In this document: positions 23,301 to 37,600 of the stretch, piece by piece | How positions within the stretch are numbered: position 1 is the stretch's first letter | Layout: the number at the start of each line of letters is the position of its first letter | NCBI GenBank assembly: GCA_039655645.1 | Contig: CM077350.1 | Span: 24,902,445-24,966,444, forward strand | Source of the DNA: Ammopiptanthus mongolicus | Lineage: Eukaryota > Streptophyta > Magnoliopsida > Fabales > Fabaceae | Direction of reading: 5' to 3' | DNA length: 64,000 nucleotides | The notes under the pieces: model-generated | The model's input: only the letters and a program-made list of their open reading frames with translations | Told to the model about the DNA's origin: nothing | The model's database searches: none | Made by a program: the position numbers and the translations under genes

Positions 23301-26000
23301 ACTCGTAGCATTCTGACCAGTTAGCATATTTTGCTTCTTTGACCATGTTACAAGCCGAATTAGGATTCGATGTCCTCATGAAACATGTATATATGGATAT
23401 TAGCTTTAATTCGGCACTAATTTCATCCAATTCGGACACATACAACTCAATATATGGACATTAGACGCTACAAAGGAATCACTATCAGGAACAACATCTT
23501 GTCTCCAACTTACAGATGCAATTTAACAGTGATAGAAATCGATTTCGCTTTTGACCTCTTCATGAGAGTTGCAGATATTTCTCTCAGCCTTCCAACCATA
23601 CCAAGATCGATACATCTGAACACCTAAATCTCTAGAAATTGTCAGCAGACGCTTGCAAGTTCTTAATATCACGAACAGTATCGAATCTCAAGCTTGAAGA
23701 AGGAATTTCACACAGATAGAGATTGATTCAGATCTCGACTTCTTCAGGAAACATGTAGTTATTTCCCTTATCTTTTTAACCACACCAAGATCGCTACATT
23801 TGGACAAGCTTACCTCACAATACGATGTTTTCGACGCTTGATTATCTGCAGCAGGCGCTTGACTTCAATCTTCAGTGTTTTTGCTTTTGCAGCATTTGTA
23901 CTTTTGCTTTGTCCATGCTTTTCTTCTCTTTCTTCTATTAGGATTGCTGATGCTTTTGTCTACTTCTGTTATAGTACTTGATGCTTCAGAGCTTTATTGA
24001 AAAGGGTACCCCATTTCCCGGTCAAGCTTAAAGTTTGAATAGCTTATTGCTTCATACAAAACTACTTCTCCAGCCATCATAAGGTTCTCTATTTTGAGTA
24101 GATGCTTGATTAGCTTCACTGGACGCTTCTTAAATGAGCTAAGGAGCTTTGTTATCCCCTGGGCACATTCACAAGTCTGTTGAACTCGTTGCATTCTGAC
24201 CAGTTAGTGTATTATGCTTTTTTGACCTTGTTACCGGCCGAATTAGGATTCGATGTTCGCATGAAACTTGTATATATGGATATTAGCTTTTATTAGGCAC
24301 TAATTTCATCCAATTCGGACACGTACAACTCATTATATGGACATCAGACGCTACAAAGGAATCACTATCAGGAACAACATCTTGTCACCAACTTACGGAT
24401 GCAATTTAACAAAGATAGAGATCGATTTCGCTTATGACCTCTTCATGAGAGTTGAAGATATTTCTCTCAGCCTTCCAACGATACCAAGATCGATGCATCT
24501 GAATGCCTAAAGCTCTAGAAATTGTCAGCAGACGCTTGCATGTTCTTAGTGTAACGAACAGTATCGCATCTCAAGCTTGACGAAGTAATTTGACACAGAT
24601 AGAGATTGATTCAGATCTCGACTTCTTCAGGAAACATGTAGGCATTTCTCTTATATTTCTAACCACACCAAGATCCCTACATTTGTACGAGCTTACCTCA
24701 AAATACGGTGTTTCGGACGCTTGATTGTCTGCAGGAGGCGCTTGACTTCAATCTTCAGTGTTTTTGCTTTTGCAGCTTCTGTACTTGTCTTTTTCCACAC
24801 TTTTCTTCTCTTTCTTATATTAGGATTGCTGATGATTTTCTCTTCTTCTATTACAGTACTTGATGCTTCAGAGCTTTATTGAAAAGGGTACATCATTTTC
24901 TGGTCAAGCTTAAACTTTGAATATCTTAATACTCCACTCAAAAATAGTTCTCCAGCCATCATAATGTTTTGTATTCTGAGTAGACGCTCGGTTAGCTTCA
25001 CTAGACGCTTCTTAAATGAGCTAAGAAGATCGATTATCCCCTGGGTACATTCACAAGGCTTTTTAACTCGTAGCATTCTAACCAATTAGCGTATTATGCT
25101 TATTTGAACCAGTTACTGGCCGAATTAGGATTCGATGTCCGCATGAAACTTATATATATTGATATTAGCTTTAATTAGGCACTAATTTCATCCAATTCGG
25201 ACACCTACAACTCAATATGTGGACATCAGACGCTACAAAGGGAGGACGATCAGGAACAATATCTTGTCACCAATTTACGGATGCAATTTAAAAAAGATAG
25301 AGAACGATTTTGTTTTTAACCTCTTCATGAGAGTTGCAGATATTTCACTCAGCCTTCCAATGATACCAATATAGATGCATCTGAACACCTAAAGCTCTAG
25401 AAATTGTCAGTAGATGCTTGCATGTTCCGAATGTCAAGAACAGTATCGCATCTCAAGCTTGAAGAAGAAATTTCGCTCAGATAAAGATTCATTCAGATCT
25501 CAACTTCTGCAAGAAACATTTAGGTATTTCTCTTACCTTTCTAACCAAACCAAGATCACTACATTTCAAAGAGCGTACCTCGAAATACGATGTTTCGGAT
25601 GCTTGATTGTCGGCAGCAGGCGCTTGACTTCAATCTTCAGTGTTTTTGCTTTTGCAACTCTTGTACTTTTGTCTTTGTCCACGCTTTTCTTCTCTTTCTT
25701 CTGTTAGTATTGCTGAAGCTTTTGTCTTCTTCTATTACAGTACTTGATGCTTCAGAATTTTATTGAAAAGGGTACCTTATTTTCTGGTCAATCTTGGACT
25801 TTGAATATCTGAACACTTTGTTCAAAACTACTTCTCTTGCCATCATAATGTTCTGTATTCTGAGTATATGCTTGATTAGCTTCACTGCACGCTTCTTAAA
25901 TGAGCTAAGGACCTTGGTTATCCATTGGGCACATTCACAAGGCTGTTTAACTCGTAGCATTCTGACCAGTCCGCATGAAACTTGTATATATGGATATTAG
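14367..26000 (+). repeat. Satellite block 1: regular ~884-bp units with an older trimer
   Basis: Thirteen consecutive intervals of 879-885 bp run from 14367 to 25845, the most regular part of the array. Units three apart look most alike in places: features near 22227 recur near 24876 and features near 23111 recur near 25760, both 2649 bp apart. Units starting near 15747 and 18395 also match at 2648 bp. This points to a decayed trimeric arrangement. The block ends with a deletion at 25970, where CTGACCAGT is joined directly to CCGCATGAAAC, removing about 60 bp. Confidence 0.75.
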
Positions 26001-27733
26001 CTTTAATTAGGCACTAATTTCATCCAATTCAGACACGTACAACTCATTATATGGACATCAGACGCTACAAAGGAATCACTATCAGGAACAACATCTTGTC
26101 ACCAACTTACAGATGCAATTAAACAAAGATAGAGATTGATTTCGCTTTTGACCTCTTCATGAGAGTTGCAGATATTTCTCTGAGCCTTCCAACCATACCA
26201 AGATCGATACATCTGAACACCTAAAGCTCTAGAAATTGTTAGCAGACGCTTCCATGTTCTTAATGTCACGAACAGTATCGCATCTCAAGCTTGAATAAGG
26301 AATTTCACATAGATAGAGATTGATTCAAATCGCTACATTTGGACAAGCGTACCTCACAATACGATGTTTTCGACACTTGATTATCTGCAGCAGGCGCTTG
26401 ACTTCAATCTTCAGTGTTTTTGCTTTTGGAGTATTTGTACTTTTGTCTTTGTCCATGCTTTTCTTCTCTTTCTTCTATTTGGATTGCTGATGCTTTTGTC
26501 TACTTCTGTTACAGTACTTGATGCTTCAGCGCTTTATTGAAAAGGGTACCCCATTTTCTAGTCAAGCTTAAAGTTTAAATAACTTAATACTTCATTCAAA
26601 ATTACTTCACCAGCCATCATAATGTTCTGTATTCTGAGTAGACGCTTGATTATCTTCACTTGACGCTTCTTAAAAGATAAGGAACTTGGTTATCCACTGG
26701 GCACATTCACAAGGCAGTTTAACACGTAGTATTCTAAGCAATTAGCATATTACGCTTCTTTGACTCTGTTACTGGCCGAATTAGGATTCGATGTTGGCAT
26801 GCAACTTGTACATATGGATATTAGGTTTAATTAGTAACTAATTTCATACAATTTGGAAACCTACAGCTCAATATTTGGCCATCAGACGCTACAAAGTTTT
26901 GAGTATCACCTACTTACGGATGCAATTTAAGAAAGATAGAGATCGATTTCGCTCTTCATGTCTTCATGAGAGTTGTAGATATTTCTCCGAGCCTTCCACC
27001 GATACCAAGATCGATGCATTTGAACACCTAAAGCTCTAGAAATTGTCAGCAAACGCTTGCATGTTCTTATTATCACATCTTAAGCTTGAAAAAGGAATTT
27101 CACTCAGATAGAGATTCAGATCTCGATTTCTTAAGGAAACATGTAGGTATTTCTCTTTTCTTTATAACCAAATGAAGATCACTAAATTGGGAAGGGCGTA
27201 CCTCAAGATACGACGTTTCGGACGCTTTATTATCGGCAGCAGGCACTAAACTTCAATCTTTAGTGTTTTTAATTTTGCAGCTTTTGAACTTTTGTCTTTG
27301 TTGACGCTTTTCTTCTCTTTCTTCTATTAGGATTGCTGATGCTTTTGTCTTTTTATTTTACAGTACTTGATGCTTCAGAGCTTTATTGAAAAGGGTACCT
27401 CATTTTCTGGTCAAGCTTAAACTTTGAATATCTTAATACGTTGTTCAAAGTTACTTCTCCAGCCATCATAATGTTCTGTATTCTGAGTAGACGCTTGTTT
27501 ATCTTCACTGGACACTTCGTAAATGAGCCAAGGAGCTTGGTTATACCCTGGGCACAATCACAAGGCTGTTTAACTCGTATTATTCTTACCAGTTAGCGTA
27601 TTATGCTTCTATGACACTGTTACTAGCCGAATTAGGAATCCATGTTTGCATGAAACTTGTATATATGGATATTAGCTTTAATTGTGCACTAATTTCATTC
27701 AATTCGGACACCTACAACTCAATATATGGACAT

Positions 27734-28617
27734 CAGATGCAACAAAGGTATGACTATCAGGAACAACATCATGTCACCAACTTACGGATGCAATTTAACA
27801 AAGATAGCGATCGATTTCGCTTTTGACCTCTTCATGAGAGTTGCAGATATTTCTCTTAGCCTTCCAACCATACCAAGATCGATGCATCTGAACACCTAAA
27901 GCTATAGAAATTGTCAGCAGACGCTTGCATGTTCTTAATGTCATGAATAGTATCGTATCTCAAGCTTGAATAGGGAATTTCACTCAGAGAGAGATTGATT
28001 CAGATCTCGACTTCTTCGGGAAACATGTAGGTATTTCTCTTATCTTTCTAACCAAACCAGGATCACTACATCTGGATGAGCGTACCTCACAATACGATGT
28101 TTTGGATGCTTGATTGTCGGCAGCAGGAGCTTGACTTCAATCTTCAGTGTTTTTGCTTTTGCAGCTTTTCTACTTTTGTCTTTGTCCACACTTGTCATCT
28201 CTTTATTCTATTAGGATTGCTGATTCTTTTGTCTTCTTCTGTTATAGTACTTGATGCTTCAGACCTTTATTGAAAAGGCTACCTCATTTTCTGGTCAAGC
28301 TTAAACTTTGATTATCGTAATACTTCATTCAAAACTACTTCTCCAGCCATCATAATGTTCTGTATTCTGAGTAGATGCTTGATTAGCTTCACTGGACGCT
28401 TCTTAAATGAGCTAAGGTGCTTGGTTATCCCCTGGGCACATTCACAAGGCTTTTTAACTCGTAGTATTCTAACTAGTTAGCGTATTTTGTTACTTTGAAC
28501 CAGTTACTGGCCGAAATAGGATTCGATGTCCTCATGTAACTTGTATATATGGATATTAGCTTCAATTAGGCACTAATTTCATTCAATTCGGACACCTACA
28601 ACTCGATATATGGACAT
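27734..28617 (+). repeat. Representative satellite unit showing four subunits (A, B, C, D)
   Basis: One unit split at its recurring CAGA(C/T)GCT-like boundaries gives A 27734-27917, B 27918-28102, C 28103-28371 and D 28372-28617. A and B align along most of their length: GATAGAGAT(C/T)GATTT, then a CTCTTCA/CTTCTTC stretch, then GATATTTCTC/GGTATTTCTC, then ACCAAGATC. The ends of D and A share GGACACCTACAGCTC/GAACACCTAAAGCTC followed by CAGACGCT. C and D both open with GACGCTTGATT followed about 10 bases later by another G(G/A)CGCTT. The ~880-bp unit is thus a composite of diverged shorter repeats. Confidence 0.8.
28137..28250 (+). repeat. Periodic polypyrimidine tract of the satellite (example)
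   Basis: In each unit about 110 bp of subunit C are strongly pyrimidine-rich on the + strand, with CTTTTGCAG-like and TTCTTCTGTTACAG-like words. This recurs every ~880 bp across the array. It could favour triplex structure or look like splice acceptors to a gene finder. No function is shown. Confidence 0.6.
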
Positions 28618-31600
28618 CAGATGCTACAAAGGTATGACTATCAGGAACAACATCTTGTCACCAACTTACGGATGCAATTTAAAAAAGATAGAGATCGATT
28701 TCGCTTTTGACCTCTTCAAGAGAGTTGCAGATATTTCTCTCAGCCTTACAACGATACCAAGGTCAATGCATCGGAACACCTAAAGCTCTAGAAATTGTCA
28801 GCAGATGCTTGCATGTTCTTATTGTCACGAACAGTATCACATCTTAAGCTTGAAAAAGGAATTTTACTCAGATAAAGATTGATTCAGATCACGACTTCTT
28901 ATGGAAACATGTACGAATTTCTCTTTTCTATCTAACCAAATGAAGATCACTAAATTTGGAAGGGCGTACGTCAAGATACGACGTTTCGGATGCTTTATTA
29001 TCGGCAACAGGCGCTAGACTTCAATCTTTAGGGTTTTTAATTTTGCAGCTTTTGTACTTTTGTCTTTGTCGACGCTTTTCTTCTCTTTCTTCTATTAGGA
29101 TTGTTGATGCTTTTGTCCTCTTCTGTTACATTACTTGATGCTTCAGAGCATTATTGAAAAGGGCACCTCATTTTCTGGTCAAGCTTAAACTTTGAATATC
29201 TTAATACGTTGTTCAAAATTACTTCTCCTGCCATCATAATGTTCTGTATTCTGAGTAGATGCTTGATTAGCCTCACCGGACGCTTCTTAAAAGATAAGGA
29301 TCTTGGTTTTCCCCTGGGCACATTCACAAGGCTGTTTAACTCGTAGTATTCTAACCAATTAGCGTATTACTCTTCTTTGACCCTATTACTAGCTGAATTA
29401 GGAATAGAATTCCGCATGAAACTTGTATATATGGATATTAGGTTTAATTAGGCACTAATTTCATCCAATTTGGACACCTACAGCTCAATATATGGCCATC
29501 AGAAGCTACAAAGGTATGACTATCAGGAACATCTTGTCACCTTCTTACGGAAGCAATTTAAGAAAGATAGAGATCGATTTCGCTCTTGACCTCTTCGTGA
29601 GAGTTGCAGATATATCTCTGAGCCTTCCAGCGATACCAAGATCGATGCCTTTGAACACCTAAAGCTCTAGAAATTGTCAGCAGACGCTTGCATGTTCATA
29701 TTGTCACGAACAGTATCACATCTCAAGCTTGAAAAAGGGATTTCACTTAGATAGAGATTGATTCAGATCTCGACTTCATCAGGACATATGTAGGTATTTC
29801 TCTTTTCTTTCTCACCAAATGAGGTTCACTACATTTGGACGGGCATACCTCAAAATACGATGTTTCCGACGCTTTATTATCGGCAGCAGGCGCTTGACTT
29901 CAATCTTCAGTATTTTTGATTTTGAAGCTTTTGTACTTTTGTCTTTGTCCGCGCTTTTCTTCTCTTTCTTATTTTATGATTGTTGATGCTTTTGTTTTCT
30001 TCTGTTGCAGTGCTTGATGCTTTAGAGCTTTATTGAAAAGGGTACCTCATTTTCTGGTCAAGCTTAAACTTTGAATATCTTAATACTTCATTCAAAATTA
30101 CTTCTCCAGCCATCATAATGTTCTGTATTCTGCGTAGACGCTTGATTAGCTTCACTGGACGCTTCTTAAATGAGCTATAGAGCTTGGTTATCCCCTGGGC
30201 ACATTCATAACGCTTTTTAACTCGTAGCATTCTGACCAGTTAGCGTTTTATGCTTCTTTGACCCCATTACTGGCCGAATTAGGATTCGATGTTGTCCTGA
30301 AACTTGTATATATGGATATTAGCTTTAATTAGGCTCTAATTTCATCCAATTTGGACACCTACGGCTCAATATGGCCATCAGACGCTTCAAAGGTATGACT
30401 ATCAGGAACAACATCATGTCACCAACTTACGGATGCAATTTAACAAAGACAGAGATCGATTTCGCTCTTGACCTCTTCATGAGAGTTGCAGATAATTCTC
30501 CGAGCCTTCCAGCGATGCCAAGATCGATGCATTTGAACACCTAAAGGTCTATAAATTGTCAGCAGACGCTTGCATGTTCTTATTGTCACAAACAGTATCG
30601 CATCTCAGGCTTGAAGAAGGAATTTTACTCATATAGAGATTGATTCAGATCTCGACTTCTTCAAGAAACATGTAGGTATTTCTCTTTTCTTTCTAACCAA
30701 ACCAAGATCACTAAAATTTGACGAGCATACCTCAAGATATGACGTTTTGGACGCTTTATTATTGGCAGTAGGCGCTTGACTTCAATCTTCAGTATTTTTG
30801 ATTTTGCAGCTTTTGTACTTTTGTCTTTGTCCACGCTTTTCTTCTCTTTCTTCTGTTATGATTGCTGATGCTTTTGTCTTCTTCTATTACAGTTCTTGAT
30901 GCTTCAGAGCTTTCTTGAAAATGGTACCTCATTTTCTGGTCAAGCTTAAACTTTGAATATCTTAATACTTCATCCAAAATTACTTCTCCAGCCATCATAA
31001 TTTTCTATATTCTGAGTAGACGCCTGATTAGCTTCACTAGAAGCTTCTTAAATGAGCTAAGGAGCTTGGTTATCCCATAGGCACATTAACAAGGCTGTTT
31101 AACTCGTAGCATTCTGACCCGTTAGCGTATTATGCTTCTTTGACCCTGTTACTGGCCGAATTAGGATTCGATGCCCCCATGAAACTTGTATATATGGATA
31201 TTAGGTTTAATGAGGCACTAATTTCATCCAATTCGGACACCTACAGCTCAATATTTGGCCATCAGACGCAACAATGGTATGACTGTCAGGATCAACATCT
31301 TGTCACCAAATTACGGATGCAACTTAACAAATATAGAGTTCGATTTCGCTCTGGAACTCTGCATGAGAGTTGTAGATAATTTTCTCAGCCTTCCAACAAT
31401 ACCAAGGTTGATGCATCTGAACACCTAAAGCTCTAGAAATTTTCAGCTGACGCTTGCATGTTCTTAATTTCACGAATAGTATTGCATCTCAAGCTAGAAG
31501 AAGGAATTTCAATCTGATAAAAAATGATTTAGATCTCGACTTCTTAAGAAAACAAGTAGGTATTTCTCTTATATTTGTAACCAAGCCAAGATCACTACAT

Positions 31601-34600
31601 TTGGGCGAGCGTACCTCAAAATACGACGTTTCGGACGCTTGATTATCTGCAGTAGGCGCTTGACTTCAATCTTTAGTAATTTTGCTTTTGCAGCTTTTGT
31701 ACTTTTGTCTTTGTCCACGCTTTTATTCTCTTTCTTCTATTAGGATTGCTGATGCTTTTGTCTTCTTCCGTTACAATACTTGATGCTTCAGAGCTTTATT
31801 GAAAATGGTACCTCATTTTCTGGTCAAGCTTAAACTTTGATTAAATTAATACTTCATTCAAAATTACTTCTCAGGCCATCATAATTTTCTGTATTCTGAG
31901 TCGACGCCTGATTAGCTTCACTGGACACTTCTTAAATGAGCTAAGGAGCTTGGTTATCCCCTGGGCACATTCACAAGGTTGTTTAACCCTTAGCATTCTG
32001 ACCAGTTAGCGTATTGTGCTTCTTTGGCCCTGTTACTGGCCGAATTAGGATCCGATGTCGTCATGAAACTTGTATATATGTATATTAGGTTTAATTAGAC
32101 ACTAATTTCATCCAATTTGGACACCTACAGCTCGATATATGGCCCTCAGACGCTACTAAGGTATGACTATCAGGAACAACATCAAGTCACCAACTTACGG
32201 ATGCAATTTAACAAAGATAGAGATCGATTTCGCTATTGACCTCTTAATAAGAGTTGCAGATACTTCTCTGAGCCTCCCAATGATACCAAGATTGATACAT
32301 CTGAACACCTAAAGCTCTAGAAATTTTTAGCAGACGCTTGCATGTTCTTAACATCACGAACAGTATCACATCTGAAGCTTGCAGAAGGAATTTCACTCAG
32401 ATAGAGATTGATTCAGATATAAACTTTTTCAGGAAACATGTAGGTATTTCTCTTTTCATTCTAAAAAAATCAAGATCGCTACATTTGGACGAGCGTACAT
32501 CAAAAAACGACGTTTCGGACGCTTGATTGTTTGCAGCTGGCGCTTGACTTCAATATTCAATATTTTTGCTTTTGCAGTTTTTGTACTTTTGTCTTTGTCC
32601 ACGCTTTTCTTCTCTTTCTTCTGTTAGGATTCTGAAGCTTTTTTCTCCTTCTGTTATAGTGCTTGATGCTTCAGAACTTTATTGAAAATTTACCTCTTTT
32701 TCTAGTCAAGCTTGGACTTTGAATATCATAATACTTCATTCAAAATTATTTCTCCAGCCATCATAATGTTCTGTATTCTGGGTAGACGCTTGATTAGCTT
32801 CACTGGATGCTTCTTAAATTAGCTAAGGAGCTTGGTTATCCCCTAGGCACATTCACAAGGCTGTTTAACTTGTACCATTCTGACCAGTTAGCGTATTATG
32901 CTTCTTTGACCCTGTTGGTGGTCGAATTACTACTTATGGACATTATGTTTAATTAGGAGCTAATTTCATCCAAGACGGACACCTACAGCTAAATATATGG
33001 CCCTCAGACGCTACAAAGGTATGAATCTCACGGACAACATCTTGTCACCAAATTATGGATGCAATTTAACAAAGATAGAGATCGATTTCGCTTTTCACCT
33101 CTTAATGAGAGTTACATATACTTCTCTGAGCCTCCCAACGATACCAAGATCGATAGATCTGAACATCTAAAGCTCTAGAAATTGTCAGCAGACGCTTGCA
33201 TGTTCTTAATTTCATGAACAGTATCACATCTGAAGCTTGAAGAAGGAATTTCACTCAGATAGAGATTGATTCAGATCTCGACTTCTTCAGGAAACATGTA
33301 GGTATTTCTCTTATCTTTCTAAAAAAACCAAGATCACCACAAAATACGATGTTTCGGATGCTTGATTGTCTGCAGCAGGCGCTTGACTTCAATCTTCAGT
33401 GGTTTTGCTTTTGTAGCTTTTGTACTTTTGTCTATGTCCACGCTTTTCATCTCATTCTTCTGTTAGGATTGCTGATGCTTTTATCTTCTTCTGTTACAGT
33501 ACTTGATGCTTCAGAGCTTTATTGAAAAGGGTACCTCATTTTTCGGTCAAGCTTGGACTTTGAAAATCTTAATACTTCATTCAAAATTACTTCTCCACCC
33601 ATCATATGTTCTGTATCCTGAGTAGAAACTTTATTAGCTTCATTGGATGCCGAAGAAATTAGCTAAGGAGCTTGGTCATCCCCTGGGCACATTAACAGGG
33701 CTTTTTAACTCTTAGCATTTTGACCAGTTAACGTATTATGCTTCTTTGACCCTGTTACTGGCCGAATAGGATTCTATGTCCCCATTAAACTTGTATATAT
33801 CGATATTAGGTTTAATTAGACACTAATTTCATCCAATTCGGACACCTACAGCTCAATATATGGCCACCAGACGCTACAAAGGTATGACTGTCAGGAACAC
33901 AATCTTGTCACCAACTTACGGATGCAACTAAACAAAGATAGACATTGATTTCAATCTTGACCACTTCAGGAGACTTGCATATATTTCTCTAAGCCTTCCA
34001 ACTATGCCAAGATCGATGCATCTGAAACCCTAAAGCTTTAGAAATTGGCAGCAGACACTTGCATGTCCTTAATGTCACGAACAGTATCATATCTAAAGCT
34101 TGAAGAAGGAATTTCACTCACATAGAGATTGATTCAGATCTCGACTTCTTCAGGAAACATGTAGGTATTTCTCTTATCTTTCTAACCAAACAAAGATCAC
34201 TACATTTGGATGAGCGTACCTCAAAATAAGTCATTTTGGTGGCCATTTTATCGGCAGCAGGCGCTTGACTTCAATCTTCAATGTTTTTGCTTTTGCAGAT
34301 TTTGAACTTATATCTTTGTCCAAGCTTTTCTTCTCTTTCTTCTATTATGATTATTGATGCTTTTGTCTTCTCCTGCTACAGTACTTGATGCTTCACAACT
34401 TTAAGGAAAAGGTTACCTCATTTTCTGGTCAAGCTTGGACTTTGAAAATCTTAATACTTCATTCAAAATTACTTCTCGAGCCATCAGTATTCTAAGTAGA
34501 CGCCTGATTAGCTTCATTGGACGCTTCTTAAATGAGGTAAGGATATTGTGTATCACCTGGGCACATTCACAAGGCTGTTTAACTCGTAGCATTCTGACCT

Positions 34601-37600
34601 GTTAGCGTATTATGCTTCTTTGACCCTGTTACTGGCCGAATTAGGATTTAATGTCCTCATGAAACTTGTATATATGGATATTAGGTTTAATTTTACACTA
34701 ATTTCTCCCAATTCAGAGACCTACAGCTCCATATATGGCCCTCGGATGCTACAAAAGTATGACTATCAGGAACAACATCTTGTCACCAACTTACGGATGC
34801 AATTTAACAAAGATAGAGATTGATTTCGCTATTGACCTCTTCATGAGAGTTGATGATATTTCTCTCAGCCTTCCAAGGATACCAAGGTCGATGCATCTGA
34901 AACCCTAAAGCTCTAGAAATTGTCAGCAGACGCTTGCATGTTCTTAACTTCACGAATAGTATTGCATCTCAAGCTTGAAGAAGGAATTTCACTTAGATAG
35001 AGATTGATTCTGATCTCGACTTCTTCAGGAAACATGCCGGTATTTCTCTTATCTTTGTAACCAAACCAAGATCACTACATTTGGACAAGCGTACCTCAAA
35101 ATACGATGTTTCGGACGCTTGATTTTTTGCAGCAGGCACTTGACTTCAATCTTCAGTGTTTTTGCTTTTGCAGCTTTTGTCTTTGTCCACACTTTTCTTC
35201 TCTTTCTCCTATTAGGATTGCTGATGCTTTTGTCTTCTTCTGTTACAGCACTCGATGCTTCAGAGCTTTATTGAAAAGGGTACCTCATTTTTTGTTCAAG
35301 CTTAAACTTTGAATATCTTAATACTGCATTCAAAATTATTTCTCGAGCCATCATAATGTTCTGTATTCTAAGTAGACGCCTTGTTAGCTTCACTGGACGC
35401 TTCTTAAATGAGGTAAGGAGCTTGTTTATCGCCTGGGCACATTCACAAGGCATGTTAACTCGTAGCATTCTGACCTGTTAGTGTATTATTCTTCTTTGAC
35501 CCTGTTACTGGCCGAATTAGGATTCGATGTCCCCATGAAACTTATATATATGGATATTAGGTTTAATTAGACACTAATTTCATTCAATTCGGACACCTAC
35601 AGCTCGATATATGGCTCTCAGACGCTACAAAGGTATGACTATCAGGAAAAACATCTTGTCACCAACTTACGGATACAATTTAACAAAGATAGTGATCGAT
35701 TTCGATATTGACCTCTTAATGAGAGTGCAGATACTTCTCTGAGCCTCCCAACGATACCAAGATCGAAACATATGAACACCTAAAGCTCTAGAAATTGACA
35801 GCAGACGCTTGCATGTTCTGAATGTCACGAACAGTATCCTTTCTGAAGCTTGAAGAAGGAATTTCACTCTGATAGAGATTGATTCGGATCTCGTCTTCTT
35901 TAGGAAACATGTAGGTATTTCACTTATCTTTCTAACCAAACCAAGATCACTGCATTTGGACGAGCGTACCTCAAAATACGATGTTTCGGATGCCTGATTG
36001 TCGGTAGCAGGTGCTTGACTTCAATCTTCAGTGTTTTTGCTTTTGCAGCTTTTGTACTTTTGTCTATGTCCATGCTTTTCTTCTATTTCTTCTGTTTGTA
36101 TGGCGGAAGCTTTTGTCTTCTTCTGTTATAGTACTTGATGCTTCAGAACTTTTTTGAAAAAGTTACCACATTTTCCGGTCAAGCTTGGACTTTCAATATC
36201 ATAATCCTTCATTCAAAATTGCTTCCCCAGCCATCATAATGTTCTGTATTCTGAGTAGTTGCTTGATTAGCTTCCCTGGACGCTTCTTAAATGAGCTAAG
36301 GAGCTTTGTTATCCCCTGGGCACATTCACAAGTCTGTTGAACTCGTTGCATTCTGACCAGTTAGTGTCTTATGCTTTTTTGACCTTGTTACCGGCCGAAG
36401 TAGGATTCGATGTCCCCATGAAACTTGTATATATGGATATCAGGCTTAATGACACAATAATTTCATCCAACTCGGACACCTACGGCTCAATATATGGCCA
36501 TCAGACGCAACAATGGTGTGACTGTCAAGATCAACATCTTGCCACCAACTAACGGATGGAACTTAACAAAGATAGATTTCGATTTCGCTCTTGACCTCTT
36601 CATGAGAGTTGCTGATATTTCTCTCAGACTTCCAACGATACCAAGGTCGATGCATTTGAACACCTAAAGCTCTAGAAATTGTCGGCAGACGCTTCCATGT
36701 TCTTAATTTCACGAACATTATTGCATCTCAAGCTTGAAGAAGGAATTTCACTTAGATAGAGATTGGTTCTGATCTCGACTTCTTCAGGAAACATGTAGGT
36801 ATTTCTCTTATCTTTGTAACAAAACCAAGATCACTAAATTTGGAAGAGCGTACCTCAAAATACGATGTTTCGGACGCTTAATTGTTAGCAGCAGGCGCTT
36901 GACTTCAATCTTCAGTGTTTTGCTTTTCCAGCTTTTATATTTTTGTCTTTGTCCACGTTTTTCTTCTCTTTCTCCTACCAGCATTGCTGATGCCCTCATC
37001 TTCTTTTGTTACAGTACTTGATGCTTCAGAGATTTATTGAAAAGGGTACCTCATTTTCTGGTCAACCTTAAACTTTAAATATCTTAATACTTCATTCAAA
37101 ATTACTTCTCGAGCCATCATAATGTTCTGTATTCTGAGTAGATGCCTGATTAGCTTCATTGGACGCTTCTTAAATGAGCTAAGGAGCATGGTTATCCCCT
37201 GGGCACATTGACAAGGTTGTTTAACCCGTAGCATTCAGACTAGTTAGCGTATTATGCTTCTTTGACCCTATTACTGGCCGAATTAGGATTCGATGTCCTC
37301 ATGAAACTCGTATACATGGATATTAGGTTTAATTAGACACTAATTTCATCCAATTCGGACACCTACAGCTCGATATATGGCCCTCAGATGCTACAATGGT
37401 ATGACTATCAGGAAAAACATCTTGTTACCAACTTACGGATGCAATTTAACAAAGATAGAGATTGATTTCGCTATTGACCTCTTAATGAGAGTTGCAGATA
37501 CTCCTCTGAGCCTCCCAACGATACTAAGATCGATACATCTGAACACATAAAGCTCTAGAAATTGACAGCAGACGCCTGCATGTTCTTAATGTCACGAACA

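Noticed and set aside
28020..28260. Possible intron in each unit (GTAGGTATTT donor-like word, then TTTTGCAG and GTTACAG acceptor-like words)
   Set aside because: There are no flanking coding exons, and polypyrimidine sequence makes acceptor-like words by chance. Kept only as a note under the polypyrimidine finding.
34021..34040. AAACCCTAAAG word resembling plant telomere repeat
   Set aside because: A single unit arising from CACCTAAAG-type satellite text; no tandem telomeric array.
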